Source: Nitratifractor sp.
GTDB lineage: Bacteria; Campylobacterota; Campylobacteria; Campylobacterales; Sulfurovaceae
Direction: 5' to 3'
DNA length: 43,465 nucleotides
Assembly: GCF_015487065.1 (NCBI RefSeq)
Contig: NZ_WFQN01000146.1
Span: 1-43,465 of the forward strand
Both the position numbers and the translations under genes were made by a program. A model generated the notes under the pieces. The model was not told the DNA's origin and searched no databases. It saw nothing but the letters and a program-made list of their open reading frames with translations. Below, piece after piece: positions 34,497-41,498 of this stretch. The stretch's first letter is position 1; every line of letters begins with the position of its first letter.

Positions 34497-35291
34497 CTAC
34501 TTTCTTTTGTCCAGGACTTTGTGGGGACCTTTGTTGTAGTCCACCATAAAGTCGCTGCTGTATTCGATGGGGGTTTCAGTCTCATCCACCAGTTCCGGAT
34601 CGGCACCGAAGGGAACTTCATGGCCGATCCGGGCGAAACGCCGGGTGTCGTAGCGGTCAACCCGGGCGGGATCACGCAGCTCGGGACCGATGACATCGCG
34701 ATACTCCTTGCCGAAGATCTTGTCCACTTCGTACCAGCTGGCAAACTCATCCCCCTGTAGCGGATAGGTCTTGCGCAGGGGATGGCCTTCCCAGTCGTCG
34801 GGCATGATAATCCGCTTGAGATAGGGGTGGTTGTTGACCACGATTCCGAACATATCGTACATCTCCCGCTCGGCAAACTTGGCCATGGCGTAGAGGGGGA
34901 CAATGCTCTCGATCGCTTGATCCTCTTTGATCCGGGTCAGGAAGCGGACCCGCTTGGCCTCGTCCAGATTGAGCATCTGGTAGAAGATCTCGAACTCTCC
35001 ATCCTGGGCCAGATAGTCCACGGCGCTGAGCTCGGAGCACATGGCGTAGCCGCACTCCTCCTTGAGGGTCCGCAGGGCATCGATGTTCTGCTCAGGACGG
35101 ATATGGATCACCAGCTGACCGATCTCAATGTAGGCGTCAAGAACCTCCACCGCCGCTTTGATCTTCTCCAGCACCTCGGCAAAATGGGCATCCTCTTCGA
35201 CCGGATGACGGGGAACCTGGGGTGCGACCCAGAAACGGTCGGTATATTTGGCTTTGCCCTGAACGTTGTCTTTGGGGGTATATTTTCTCAT
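34497..35291 (-). CDS. nuoC: NADH-quinone oxidoreductase subunit C
   Basis: 30-kDa-type peripheral subunit of complex I. The 264 residues include the family signature [20 protein letters not shown] followed by [20 protein letters not shown]-terminal tail of about 60 residues ([17 protein letters not shown] and onward) extends past the usual NuoC core. The start overlaps the nuoB stop by one base (TGATG), which indicates tight coupling. Confidence 0.96.
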   Translation of the reverse strand: MRKYTPKDNVQGKAKYTDRFWVAPQVPRHPVEEDAHFAEVLEKIKAAVEVLDAYIEIGQLVIHIRPEQNIDALRTLKEECGYAMCSELSAVDYLAQDGEFEIFYQMLNLDEAKRVRFLTRIKEDQAIESIVPLYAMAKFAEREMYDMFGIVVNNHPYLKRIIMPDDWEGHPLRKTYPLQGDEFASWYEVDKIFGKEYRDVIGPELRDPARVDRYDTRRFARIGHEVPFGADPELVDETETPIEYSSDFMVDYNKGPHKVLDKRK

Positions 35292-35803
35292 CAGACAAAC
35301 CTCTGCAGTTTTCGTTTTTTCATATCGGCCGATTCACGGCGAATCTTCTTCTGCAGCATCATCATGGCGTACTGCAGCGTCTCAGGCCGGGGCGCACAGC
35401 CGGGGAGGTAGATATCCACCGGGATGATCCGGTCGACCCCCTGGACGGTGGCGTAGGTGTTGAACATCCCGCCGGTGTTGGCGCAGGAGCCCATGGAGAT
35501 GACCCACTTGGGTTCGGCCATCTGATCATAGAGGCGTCGGGCGAATTCGGCATGCTTTTTGGAGAGGGTCCCGGCCAGAATCATCACATCCGCCTGACGG
35601 GGAGAGGCCCGGAAGATCACTCCCATCCGGTCGAAGTCGAAACGGCTGGCCCCGGAGGCCATCATCTCGATGGCGCAGCAGGCCAATCCGTAGGTCAGGG
35701 GCCACAGCGAGTTGGAGCGTCCCCAGTTGAGCAGTTTATCCACCGTGGTCAGCGCCACGGGCAGGCCTCCGGTCGAGGCGTAGTTTACTTGATGCTGTGC
35801 CAT
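35291..35803 (-). CDS. nuoB: NADH-quinone oxidoreductase subunit B
   Basis: Carries the terminal [4Fe-4S] cluster N2 that reduces quinone. The 170 residues show all four ligands: the adjacent Cys pair in [10 protein letters not shown], Cys in [15 protein letters not shown] and Cys in [26 protein letters not shown] precedes the ATG, and the gene overlaps the end of nuoA by 19 bases. Confidence 0.97.
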   Translation of the reverse strand: MAQHQVNYASTGGLPVALTTVDKLLNWGRSNSLWPLTYGLACCAIEMMASGASRFDFDRMGVIFRASPRQADVMILAGTLSKKHAEFARRLYDQMAEPKWVISMGSCANTGGMFNTYATVQGVDRIIPVDIYLPGCAPRPETLQYAMMMLQKKIRRESADMKKRKLQRFV

Positions 35804-36174
35804 TCAAGTGCTCCTTTCTTCCATGCATAGATAAATCCGATTGCCAACAAAACGATAAAGAGGATCATTTCAGCAAAGCCAAACCACCCCAGGAGTTTGA
35901 AATCGATGGCCCAGGGGAACATAAAAATGATCTCCACATCGAAGAGGATAAAGAGCAGCGCGATCAGATAGAACTGCGCCGAGATCCGGTTGGGCTGCTT
36001 GTTGGGCTCCGGTCCACACTCGTAGATGGAGAGCTTGAGCTTTTCCGTGTCGAGGCGGGCCAGTTTCCGGCTGACATAGCGCGCCAGAAAGAGCGTCGCC
36101 GGAAAGGCCGCCGCCGTAAGCAAGAAGAGAACGAAGACACCGAAATAGGGATGATCGGTCACCAGATGTGTCAT
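35785..36174 (-). CDS. nuoA: NADH-quinone oxidoreductase subunit A
   Basis: Three-helix membrane subunit and first gene of the operon. The 129 residues (from [17 protein letters not shown]) contain the conserved [19 protein letters not shown] loop and [18 protein letters not shown] 36174 is chosen over the in-frame extension to 36216 because AAGGGTAAGACC precedes it. The operon order is A-B-C-D-E-like-F-like-G-G-H-I-J-K-L-M-N with spacings of at most about 25 bases, so one transcript of about 17 kb is likely. Confidence 0.95.
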   Translation of the reverse strand: MTHLVTDHPYFGVFVLFLLTAAAFPATLFLARYVSRKLARLDTEKLKLSIYECGPEPNKQPNRISAQFYLIALLFILFDVEIIFMFPWAIDFKLLGWFGFAEMILFIVLLAIGFIYAWKKGALEWHSIK

Positions 36175-36309
36175 GGTCTTACCCTTTTGTTGAGAATGCT
36201 GTGCACAATGTGCCACATCTTAACAGAAAGTTATTTAAAGCGGTTTGGGCGACCGAAGCGCACGATCAAAAGCCCCAGAGGGTGTAACGATGGGAAACAG
36301 GGATGTTTG

Positions 36310-36344
36310 ATGGAGAATGGAGAATTGAGGATGGAGAATTATAT
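36310..36344. repeat. Heptamer array in the nuoA-yidD divergent spacer
   Basis: Five consecutive plus-strand units: ATGGAGA, ATGGAGA, ATTGAGG, ATGGAGA, ATTATAT. On the minus strand the last unit forms TATAAT (36338-36343), a possible -10 box towards nuoA. The rest of the spacer (36175-36386) holds TAAGAT at 36217-36222 as an alternative nuo -10 and TATACT at 36374-36379 facing yidD. Confidence 0.7.
36338..36343 (-). promoter_or_regulatory. Possible nuo operon -10 box inside a heptamer unit
   Basis: TATAAT on the minus strand formed by the terminal heptamer ATTATAT, about 165 bases upstream of nuoA. TAAGAT at 36217-36222 is a nearer alternative. Which one is used cannot be decided from sequence. 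Confidence 0.3.
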
Positions 36345-36373
36345 TTTTCTGGCTTCGATACGCGATTCTGAGT

Positions 36374-36379
36374 TATACT
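36374..36379 (+). promoter_or_regulatory. Putative -10 box for yidD-pyrC
   Basis: TATACT on the plus strand, 8 bases before the yidD ATG. Transcription would begin at or next to the ATG, implying a leaderless or nearly leaderless mRNA; no Shine-Dalgarno sequence is present. Confidence 0.35.
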
Positions 36380-36386
36380 TATTCCT

Positions 36387-36770
36387 ATGAAGATCAAGCG
36401 CTTTTTCATCGCTCCCATCCGGGGGTACCAGTATCTCTCCCAAATGCTGCCGGCCAGCTGCCGCTACTATCCCACCTGCAGCGAATACGCCAAATGGCAG
36501 TTCGAGTTCAACCGTCCCGACCGCGCTTTCGCCGCAACGGCGCTGCGGATCCTGCGCTGCAATCAGCTCTTTCCGGGAGGGATCGACTACCCCAGGGTCC
36601 GGTGGGAACCTCCGGCGCCGGCATGGGCCGCCAACCCCCTCTTTCCCCCCGGGCGGATCCTCGCCCCGCTGCCACGGACTAATCCCTCTGATAGGGAAAT
36701 CGCCATACAATACTGGATCGTCCCTCTCGGTTCGGGGAAGTACCTCATCCTAAAGGCTTTTGATGACTGA
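36387..36770 (+). CDS. yidD: YidD-family membrane protein insertion efficiency factor
   Basis: Small membrane-associated protein that aids YidC/Sec insertion. The N-terminal 75 residues match YidD: an amphipathic start [20 protein letters not shown], then the diagnostic [19 protein letters not shown] and [17 protein letters not shown]. An unusual C-terminal tail of about 45 residues (from [17 protein letters not shown]) goes beyond the usual 70-90. The gene is away from rpmH-rnpA, its common neighbours. No Shine-Dalgarno is seen at the ATG. It overlaps pyrC by 8 bases and is probably co-transcribed with it. Confidence 0.9.
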   Translation: MKIKRFFIAPIRGYQYLSQMLPASCRYYPTCSEYAKWQFEFNRPDRAFAATALRILRCNQLFPGGIDYPRVRWEPPAPAWAANPLFPPGRILAPLPRTNPSDREIAIQYWIVPLGSGKYLILKAFDD

Positions 36771-37779
36771 AATCATTCTGCATGAACCCCTCGATATGCA
36801 TCTGCACCTGCGCGACGGAGAGATGCTCCGCACCGTCGCCCCGCTGAGTGCCCACAGTTTCAGCGGAGGGCTGATCATGCCCAACCTGGTCCCTCCTGTC
36901 ACCGACGGCGAAATGGTACGTGCCTATCGTCGGCGGATTCTGGAGGCAATCGGCGACGAGATTTTCGAACCCTATATGACCCTCTTTTTCAAGCCGGAGT
37001 ACGATTATGATTTTCTTGCACCTCTGGCCGAAGAACTCACTGCCATCAAACTCTATCCCGCCGGCATCACCACCAACAGCGAAGGGGGCGTGAGCGGTTT
37101 CGAAATCGAAGAGCTTCGCCTGGCGCTTGATGCTATGAGCGAATTGGGAATCCCGCTATGCATCCATGGAGAGACCGGAGGGTTCGTTATGGATCGGGAG
37201 AAGGAGTTCATCCCTATCTATGAGGCGCTGGCCGATGCCTTCCCCGATATGACCATCGTCATGGAGCACATCACCACCGCCCAAAGTATCGCAGCGCTGG
37301 ATCGCCATCCCAATCTCTACGCCACGATCACGCTGCACCACCTGCTGATCACCCTGGACGAAGTAGCCGGCGGCATGCTCCAGCCGCATCTCTTCTGTAA
37401 ACCCATCGCCAAACGCCCCGAAGACCGGGAGGCTTTGCTGCAGGCAGCGCTCAATGCCCATCCCAAGGTCATGTTCGGCTCCGACAGCGCCCCCCACCCG
37501 CGCCACGTCAAAGAGGCCCCCGGCTGTGCCGCCGGGGTCTTCACCGCCCCCATCGCTCTGCCGGCTCTGGCGGAGCTCTTCGCCCGCCACGGAAAGTTGG
37601 AGAATCTCCAGCACTTCGTCAGCAACAACGCCCAACGGATCTACAACCTCAAGCCGCCGAAGAAAAAGGTACAACTGACCGACACCCCCATGCAGGTTCC
37701 CGAAAAATACGGAGAGGTGGTCCCGATGTTCGCCGGAGAAACAATCGGATGGAGTATCGACGCTGTCAGCGTCGAGTGA
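36763..37779 (+). CDS. pyrC: Dihydroorotase (class II)
   Basis: Zinc enzyme cyclising carbamoyl-aspartate to dihydroorotate in pyrimidine synthesis. The 338 residues show the binuclear site: H13 and H15 with R17 in [10 protein letters not shown], the carboxylated K96 in AIKLYPAG, H135 in CIHGE, H169 in MEHITT and D241 in GSDSAPH. The length and the closing motif [12 protein letters not shown] fit the E. coli-type PyrC. ATG 36763 overlaps the yidD end. The TGA stop lies in a heptamer-repeat block before the carbonic anhydrase gene. Confidence 0.96.
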   Translation: MTEIILHEPLDMHLHLRDGEMLRTVAPLSAHSFSGGLIMPNLVPPVTDGEMVRAYRRRILEAIGDEIFEPYMTLFFKPEYDYDFLAPLAEELTAIKLYPAGITTNSEGGVSGFEIEELRLALDAMSELGIPLCIHGETGGFVMDREKEFIPIYEALADAFPDMTIVMEHITTAQSIAALDRHPNLYATITLHHLLITLDEVAGGMLQPHLFCKPIAKRPEDREALLQAALNAHPKVMFGSDSAPHPRHVKEAPGCAAGVFTAPIALPALAELFARHGKLENLQHFVSNNAQRIYNLKPPKKKVQLTDTPMQVPEKYGEVVPMFAGETIGWSIDAVSVE

Positions 37780-37808
37780 AAAAGTGAAGAATGAAGAGTG
37801 AGAAATCA
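37774..37808. repeat. Degenerate heptamer block joining pyrC stop and carbonic anhydrase start
   Basis: Units GAGTGAA, AAAGTGA, AGAATGA, AGAGTGA, GAAATCA on the plus strand; the TGA core repeats every 7 bases after one 8-base step. The first unit supplies the pyrC stop, and the last reaches the ATG of the carbonic anhydrase gene at 37808. Confidence 0.55.
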
Positions 37809-38452
37809 TGGAAAAACTGAGTGAATTCGAGAAGGGTCACGACTATTTCCGCAAAGTCAAATTCCGGAAAAACGAAGAGCGGTTCAAAAAACTGGTCGAG
37901 GAGGGGCAGAATCCCAAAGCCCTCTTTATCGGCTGCAGCGACAGCCGGGTGATGCCGGCGATGATCACCGGCAGCGGACCGGGGGATCTCTTTATTGTCC
38001 GTAATATCGGCAACTTTGTCCCCCCTTTCTCCCCGGACAATGACTTTCACTCTACTGCTGCCGCAATCGAATATGCCGTCTCCCATCTGGAGGTGAGCGA
38101 CATCATCGTCTGCGGCCACTCCGACTGCGGGGCCATCAAAGAGATTTTCCGTCCCCACCCTCCCAGCGAAGAGACGATCCACACCACCCGCTGGCTCCAG
38201 CTGGGTCAACCGGCCAAAGAGGTCACCCTGCATCATTTCCCCAATGCATCTCTAGAGATACAGCGCGAATTTGCCGAAAAGGTTTCGGTGGTTTTTCAAT
38301 TGGAAAATCTTCTCACTTATCCAGCGGTGAAACGTCGCGTCGAAGAAGAGAAACTCTTTCTCCATGCCTGGCACTATGACCTGGCGGAAGGGACAATCCA
38401 CTATTTCGACGAAGACGCCCTCGAATTCAAACCCCTGGGAGCGAACCCGTGA
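37808..38452 (+). CDS. Beta-class carbonic anhydrase
   Basis: Zinc enzyme interconverting CO2 and bicarbonate. The 214 residues carry the beta-class ligands C43, H104 and C107 with the D45/R47 dyad (FIGCSDSRVMP and VCGHSDCGAI). The length is typical. No signal peptide is visible, so it is probably cytoplasmic and could feed bicarbonate to carboxylases or carbamoyl phosphate synthesis; the adjacency to pyrC fits but does not prove that. It overlaps the cysteine synthase start by four bases. Confidence 0.95.
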   Translation: MEKLSEFEKGHDYFRKVKFRKNEERFKKLVEEGQNPKALFIGCSDSRVMPAMITGSGPGDLFIVRNIGNFVPPFSPDNDFHSTAAAIEYAVSHLEVSDIIVCGHSDCGAIKEIFRPHPPSEETIHTTRWLQLGQPAKEVTLHHFPNASLEIQREFAEKVSVVFQLENLLTYPAVKRRVEEEKLFLHAWHYDLAEGTIHYFDEDALEFKPLGANP

Positions 38453-39360
38453 TCTACAACCGAATCGACGAAACCATCGGCAAGACCCCGCTGCTGCGGC
38501 TGGACTATCTGGAGGCGGAAGCCACCGTCCTGGCCAAAGCGGAGTATTTCAACCCCGGCTCTTCGGTCAAGGATCGGATCGCCAAAGCGATGATCGAGGG
38601 GGCCCTGGCCCGAGGGGAAATCGACGCCGAAACGGTGATCATCGAACCCACCAGCGGCAATACCGGGATCGGCCTGGCCCTGATCTGCGCCGTGCGGGGA
38701 CTGCGGCTGATCCTGACCATGCCCGAGTCCATGAGCCTGGAGCGGCGCAGACTCTTGACCCATCTGGGGGCCGAGCTGCTCCTCACTCCGGCGACGGAAG
38801 GGATGCAGGGGGCCATCGACGAAGCGACACGATTGGCCGCAAGTTTTGACAAGGCCTGGATTCCCAACCAGTTCGCCAACCCCGACAATCCCGCTGCCCA
38901 CGAAGCGACCACCGCCCGGGAGATCCTGGAGGCTACCGGCGGCAAGATTGACATTTTTGTCGCCGGAGTCGGCACCGGCGGGACCCTCAGCGGCAACGGC
39001 CGCCTCCTCAAAGCCCACAATCCCGATCTGAAAGCCGTCGCCGTCGAACCGGAAAATTCCCCCGCCATCAGCCAAGGCACCGCCGGCCCCCACAAAATCC
39101 AGGGGATCGGTGCCGGATTCATCCCCGACAACCTGGATGTCAATCTCATTGACGAGGTTCTGACAATCTCCGACGAAGAGGCGTTCGCCTTCGCCCGGGA
39201 AGCCGCCCGCAAAGCGGGACTGCTGGTCGGCATCTCCTCCGGCGCCAACCTCGCCGCCGCCTACCGCCTGGCCCAACGCCCCGAAAATGCCGGCAAGACG
39301 ATCGTCACGATCCTGCCAGATACGGCAGAACGCTATCTATCGACAGAACTGTTTAGGTAA
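38449..39360 (+). CDS. cysK: Cysteine synthase (O-acetylserine sulfhydrylase)
   Basis: PLP enzyme making cysteine from O-acetylserine and sulfide. The 303 residues include the PLP lysine K41 in NPGSSVKDRIAKAM, the substrate loop EPTSGNTGIGLAL, the phosphate-binding GVGTGGTLSGNG and KIQGIGAGFIPDNLD, which is more CysK- than CysM-like. The GTG start overlaps the carbonic anhydrase stop (GTGA) and has GGGAG 7 bases upstream. It ends convergent to the acetyltransferase gene. CysK versus CysM cannot be settled from sequence alone. Confidence 0.92.
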   Translation: MIYNRIDETIGKTPLLRLDYLEAEATVLAKAEYFNPGSSVKDRIAKAMIEGALARGEIDAETVIIEPTSGNTGIGLALICAVRGLRLILTMPESMSLERRRLLTHLGAELLLTPATEGMQGAIDEATRLAASFDKAWIPNQFANPDNPAAHEATTAREILEATGGKIDIFVAGVGTGGTLSGNGRLLKAHNPDLKAVAVEPENSPAISQGTAGPHKIQGIGAGFIPDNLDVNLIDEVLTISDEEAFAFAREAARKAGLLVGISSGANLAAAYRLAQRPENAGKTIVTILPDTAERYLSTELFR

Positions 39361-39433
39361 GTGTGGATTCGATTCCGAAGTTTTGATCTTTTTTGAATGA
39401 CTGACTTTACCGTTTTTTCGGCGAAGTGACTTC

Positions 39434-39865
39434 TCAGGCATTATCATTTGATGAAACATTGTAAGAATAGATGTTGACTTCATCTCTGAGAATCCACCCG
39501 TTGCTTTCCCAAAACGAATTGGCGAGACTGTTCGATTTGAAGACAAAAAGATGCGTCTTATCGATGCCGACCTGTTTCAGCGAATCTATACATGCTGTAA
39601 AAAGAGCTTCCCCGATACCTTGACGTCTGTTTTCAGGTTTGACAACGAGATGTTGGAGATATCCGCGACGTCCGTCATGCCCACACATGACACAACCGAC
39701 AATACGATCTTCAATCGTAGCTACAAAACTCAGCCCGGGATTGCGTTCGAGATACCGTTTCGTGGAATTCCTGGAATCTGCTTCTCTGACGGTGATGCCG
39801 GGAGTGATCTTGAGCATATCGATTACTTCGTCATAGTCATCCATCGTCATTTCACGTATTTTCAC
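39434..39865 (-). CDS. GNAT-family N-acetyltransferase
   Basis: A 143-residue acetyl-CoA-dependent acetyltransferase of unknown substrate. The GNAT fold is marked by VKIREMTMDDYDEVIDML at the N-terminus, YLQHLVVKPENRRQGIGEAL (motif A with RxxGIG) and NSLANSFWESNGWILRDEV (motif B). The GTG at 39865 is preferred: GGAG lies 5 bases upstream. The in-frame TTG at 39889 would add eight residues coded by heptamer repeats. The gene is visibly more AT-rich than its neighbours, has no conserved linkage here and is probably acquired. Confidence 0.85.
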   Translation of the reverse strand: MKIREMTMDDYDEVIDMLKITPGITVREADSRNSTKRYLERNPGLSFVATIEDRIVGCVMCGHDGRRGYLQHLVVKPENRRQGIGEALFTACIDSLKQVGIDKTHLFVFKSNSLANSFWESNGWILRDEVNIYSYNVSSNDNA

Positions 39866-39867
39866 AA

Positions 39868-39895
39868 ATTCTCCATTTTCAATTCTCAATTCTCC
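39868..39895. repeat. Heptamer array at the dnaQ-GNAT junction
   Basis: Four exact-length plus-strand units: ATTCTCC, ATTTTCA, ATTCTCA, ATTCTCC. On the minus strand the array supplies the dnaQ-like TGA stop (39886-39888) and the GGAG used as ribosome-binding site of the GNAT gene. Confidence 0.7.
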
Positions 39896-40671
39896 ATCCC
39901 CTTCGCTCTCTCTTTCCTCGACGACTTTGAAAACCGGATCAGATCGTCGGTCGTTTTCACATATTCCGGTATGTTCTCGAACGATTTGAGCAGCACCTTC
40001 GAAGTCGCCAGGGCGTCACCATAAGCCCGGTGGTGGGCCTGCATCCCCAGATTCAGGGCTTCGTTGAGATAGGCCAGTCCATAGCGTTCGCTCTCGAAGG
40101 TCCGACGGGCCAGGTCGATGGTGCAGAGCACCGGATTGCCGATCTGCCCCAGGCCGAAACGCTGAAAAGAGGCATTGAGAAACGAGTAGTCGAATCCGGC
40201 GTTGTGGGCCACGAAGACCGCATCTTCCATAAAGCCCCGCAACATCGTCAGGGCCTCTCTGCGGGAGGGGGCCTCCCGGAGATCTTCGGGCTCGATGCCG
40301 GTCAGTTTGACGATATGGTCAGGGAGGTAGGCGCAGGCGACGAAGGTCTCCAGACGATCGATAATCTCTCCTTCCCGCAGCTTCACCGCCCCGATCTCGA
40401 TCACCTGGGAGTAGCCCGGTTTGGAGCCGTTGGTCTCGATGTCGACGATGCAGTACTCCTGTTCCTGCCAGGGGATAAACATGGTTTTGAGCCGATAGCC
40501 GGCGAGAGTCTCCTCGATGGGGTAGCCCGAAGCCTGCAGGAGCAGAAAGATCGTCTCGCTGTCTTCGAAGAGCGAGGCGTGTTTGCGGACAATCCGGTCG
40601 AAAGCTTCATAGGAGATCTCGCCCCCCGCCCGCCGGAAGGCGTTGGTCAGTTCGTCAAAGACTTTGAGCAT
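39886..40671 (-). CDS. dnaQ: DnaQ-like 3'-5' exonuclease (DNA polymerase III epsilon family)
   Basis: Proofreading-type DEDDh exonuclease of 261 residues. The exonuclease core begins about residue 70 with D77 and E79 (CIVDIETNGSKPG). It has the second acidic motif in VAHNAGFDYSFL and the final His and Asp in HHRAYGDALA. A 70-residue N-terminal extension precedes the core, as I recall in Campylobacter DnaQ. In Campylobacter and Helicobacter dnaQ is next to rpe; here trpF lies between them and overlaps the dnaQ start by 17 bases. The final codons GMEN and stop lie in a heptamer array. Confidence 0.9.
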   Translation of the reverse strand: MLKVFDELTNAFRRAGGEISYEAFDRIVRKHASLFEDSETIFLLLQASGYPIEETLAGYRLKTMFIPWQEQEYCIVDIETNGSKPGYSQVIEIGAVKLREGEIIDRLETFVACAYLPDHIVKLTGIEPEDLREAPSRREALTMLRGFMEDAVFVAHNAGFDYSFLNASFQRFGLGQIGNPVLCTIDLARRTFESERYGLAYLNEALNLGMQAHHRAYGDALATSKVLLKSFENIPEYVKTTDDLIRFSKSSRKERAKGMEN

Positions 40672-41245
40672 GGCGGATAAAATCCCGTACTTTCACGGGA
40701 TCCTTGATCCCCTTGGCCGCCTCGGTGCCGCTGCTGACGTCACAGCCGTAGAAACCGTATCCTGCCAGCTCCAACACATTCTCCGGCGTCAATCCCCCGG
40801 CGATGATGATCCGGGAGTTGTCCCGCCCTGCGAACCACTCCAGGGCCAGCCGTTTCCCGCTGCCGCCATAGCTTTCGCAGTAGGCATCCACCAGCCGGTA
40901 GCGGTCGGCGAAACGTTCCAGATCCTCCGGGCCTTTTGCCCGTATCACCGGAAGGGTCGGAAAGTCAACCTCCTCCAGGAACGACTCGTCCACGTCGAAA
41001 TGGATCTGCGCCAGGGTGATCCCGCTCTGACGGGAAAGCTCGGTGATCCGCTCCGGTGTCTCCTCGACAAATAGCCCGACCTTTTCCACAAAAGGAGGAA
41101 GCCGATTGATGATCTTTCTAGCCGCTTCGGGGGCAATGTAGCGGGGCGACCCGGGATAGAAGACAAAGCCCAGGGCATCCACCCCGGCCTCGATAGCAAG
41201 CATCGCGTCGTCGTAGCTGGTGATGCCGCAAATCTTAACTCTCAC
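40655..41245 (-). CDS. trpF: Phosphoribosylanthranilate isomerase
   Basis: Catalyses the Amadori rearrangement in tryptophan synthesis. The 196 residues form a TIM barrel with the catalytic Cys in VKICGITSYDDAM, the acid Asp in LVDAYCESYGGSGKR, and the phosphate loop IIIAGGLTPENVLEL. The start is GTG 41245 (VRVKICGIT) with GAAGGGAA upstream. The frame stays open for 66 more codons through the heptamer region, but those encode repeat-derived peptide and are rejected. The start lies in a 23-base inverted repeat. No other trp gene is near. Confidence 0.92.
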   Translation of the reverse strand: MRVKICGITSYDDAMLAIEAGVDALGFVFYPGSPRYIAPEAARKIINRLPPFVEKVGLFVEETPERITELSRQSGITLAQIHFDVDESFLEEVDFPTLPVIRAKGPEDLERFADRYRLVDAYCESYGGSGKRLALEWFAGRDNSRIIIAGGLTPENVLELAGYGFYGCDVSSGTEAAKGIKDPVKVRDFIRHAQSL

Positions 41246-41263
41246 GAAAATTCCCTTCGTGAG
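41241..41263. promoter_or_regulatory. Hairpin with the trpF ribosome-binding site in its loop
   Basis: CTCACGAA (41241-41248) and TTCGTGAG (41256-41263) form a perfect 8-bp stem around a 7-base loop. On the minus strand the loop carries GGGAAT of the trpF ribosome-binding site, and the GTG start is in the 3' arm. Folding of the mRNA would mask the start, so it could control translation. Confidence 0.5.
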
Positions 41264-41266
41264 AAA

Positions 41267-41294
41267 GTGGGTAGTGGGTAGTGGGTAGTGGGTA
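41267..41294. repeat. Heptamer array GTGGGTA x4
   Basis: Four exact tandem copies of GTGGGTA. The copies lie 21 bases upstream of the trpF start codon in the rpe-trpF spacer. Confidence 0.85.
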
Positions 41295-41302
41295 GAATTT
41301 TG

Positions 41303-41330
41303 ATGGTGAATGGTGAATGGTGAATGGTGA
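41303..41330. repeat. Heptamer array ATGGTGA x4
   Basis: Four exact tandem copies of ATGGTGA, 8 bases beyond the GTGGGTA array. Each unit carries TGA on the plus strand, so all three plus frames stop; the minus strand stays open. Confidence 0.85.
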
Positions 41331-41343
41331 ATAGTTTTGGATT

Positions 41344-41367
41344 GCGTTGCCTTGCAACGCTTTTTTT
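41344..41367 (+). terminator. GCGTTGC/GCAACGC hairpin followed by T7
   Basis: A perfect 7-bp stem (41344-41350 with 41354-41360, loop CTT) is followed by seven Ts on the plus strand, the form of an intrinsic terminator. All flanking genes are on the minus strand, so it would act on antisense transcription. A near-copy of the palindrome without the T-run is at 16559-16575. Confidence 0.5.
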
Positions 41368-41380
41368 CAGATGACAAAGA

Positions 41381-41459
41381 GTGCCGAAGGCGCCCCGACT
41401 GCCGACTGCCGACTGCCAACTGCCAACAAAACTCAAACGACAAAGAGGGGCGAAGCCCC
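41381..41459. repeat. Two GAA-loop mini-hairpins and heptamers GACTGCC x3 plus AACTGCC
   Basis: GTGCC-GAA-GGCGC (41381-41393, one G-U pair) and GGGGC-GAA-GCCCC (41447-41459) flank a heptamer run GACTGCC x3 plus AACTGCC at 41397-41424. The two hairpins share loop GAA but differ in stem. Heptamers continue as CTCAAAC and GACAAAG between them. Confidence 0.75.
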
Positions 41460-41463
41460 GTTC

Positions 41464-41498
41464 AAACGACAAACGACAAAACACCCTCACTCCTCACT
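41464..41498. repeat. Heptamers AAACGAC x2 and CCTCACT x2 at the rpe stop
   Basis: AAACGAC occurs twice at 41464-41477 and CCTCACT twice at 41485-41498. On the minus strand the latter reads AGTGAGG and contributes the TGA stop codon of rpe (41494-41496). Confidence 0.7.

Noticed and set aside
41246-41443. N-terminal extension of trpF through the heptamer arrays
   Set aside because: The added residues are translated repeats, and the conserved protein starts at the GTG with a ribosome-binding site at 41245.
41267-41498. CRISPR-like array
   Set aside because: The repeats are only 7 bases with no spacers and no cas genes are present.
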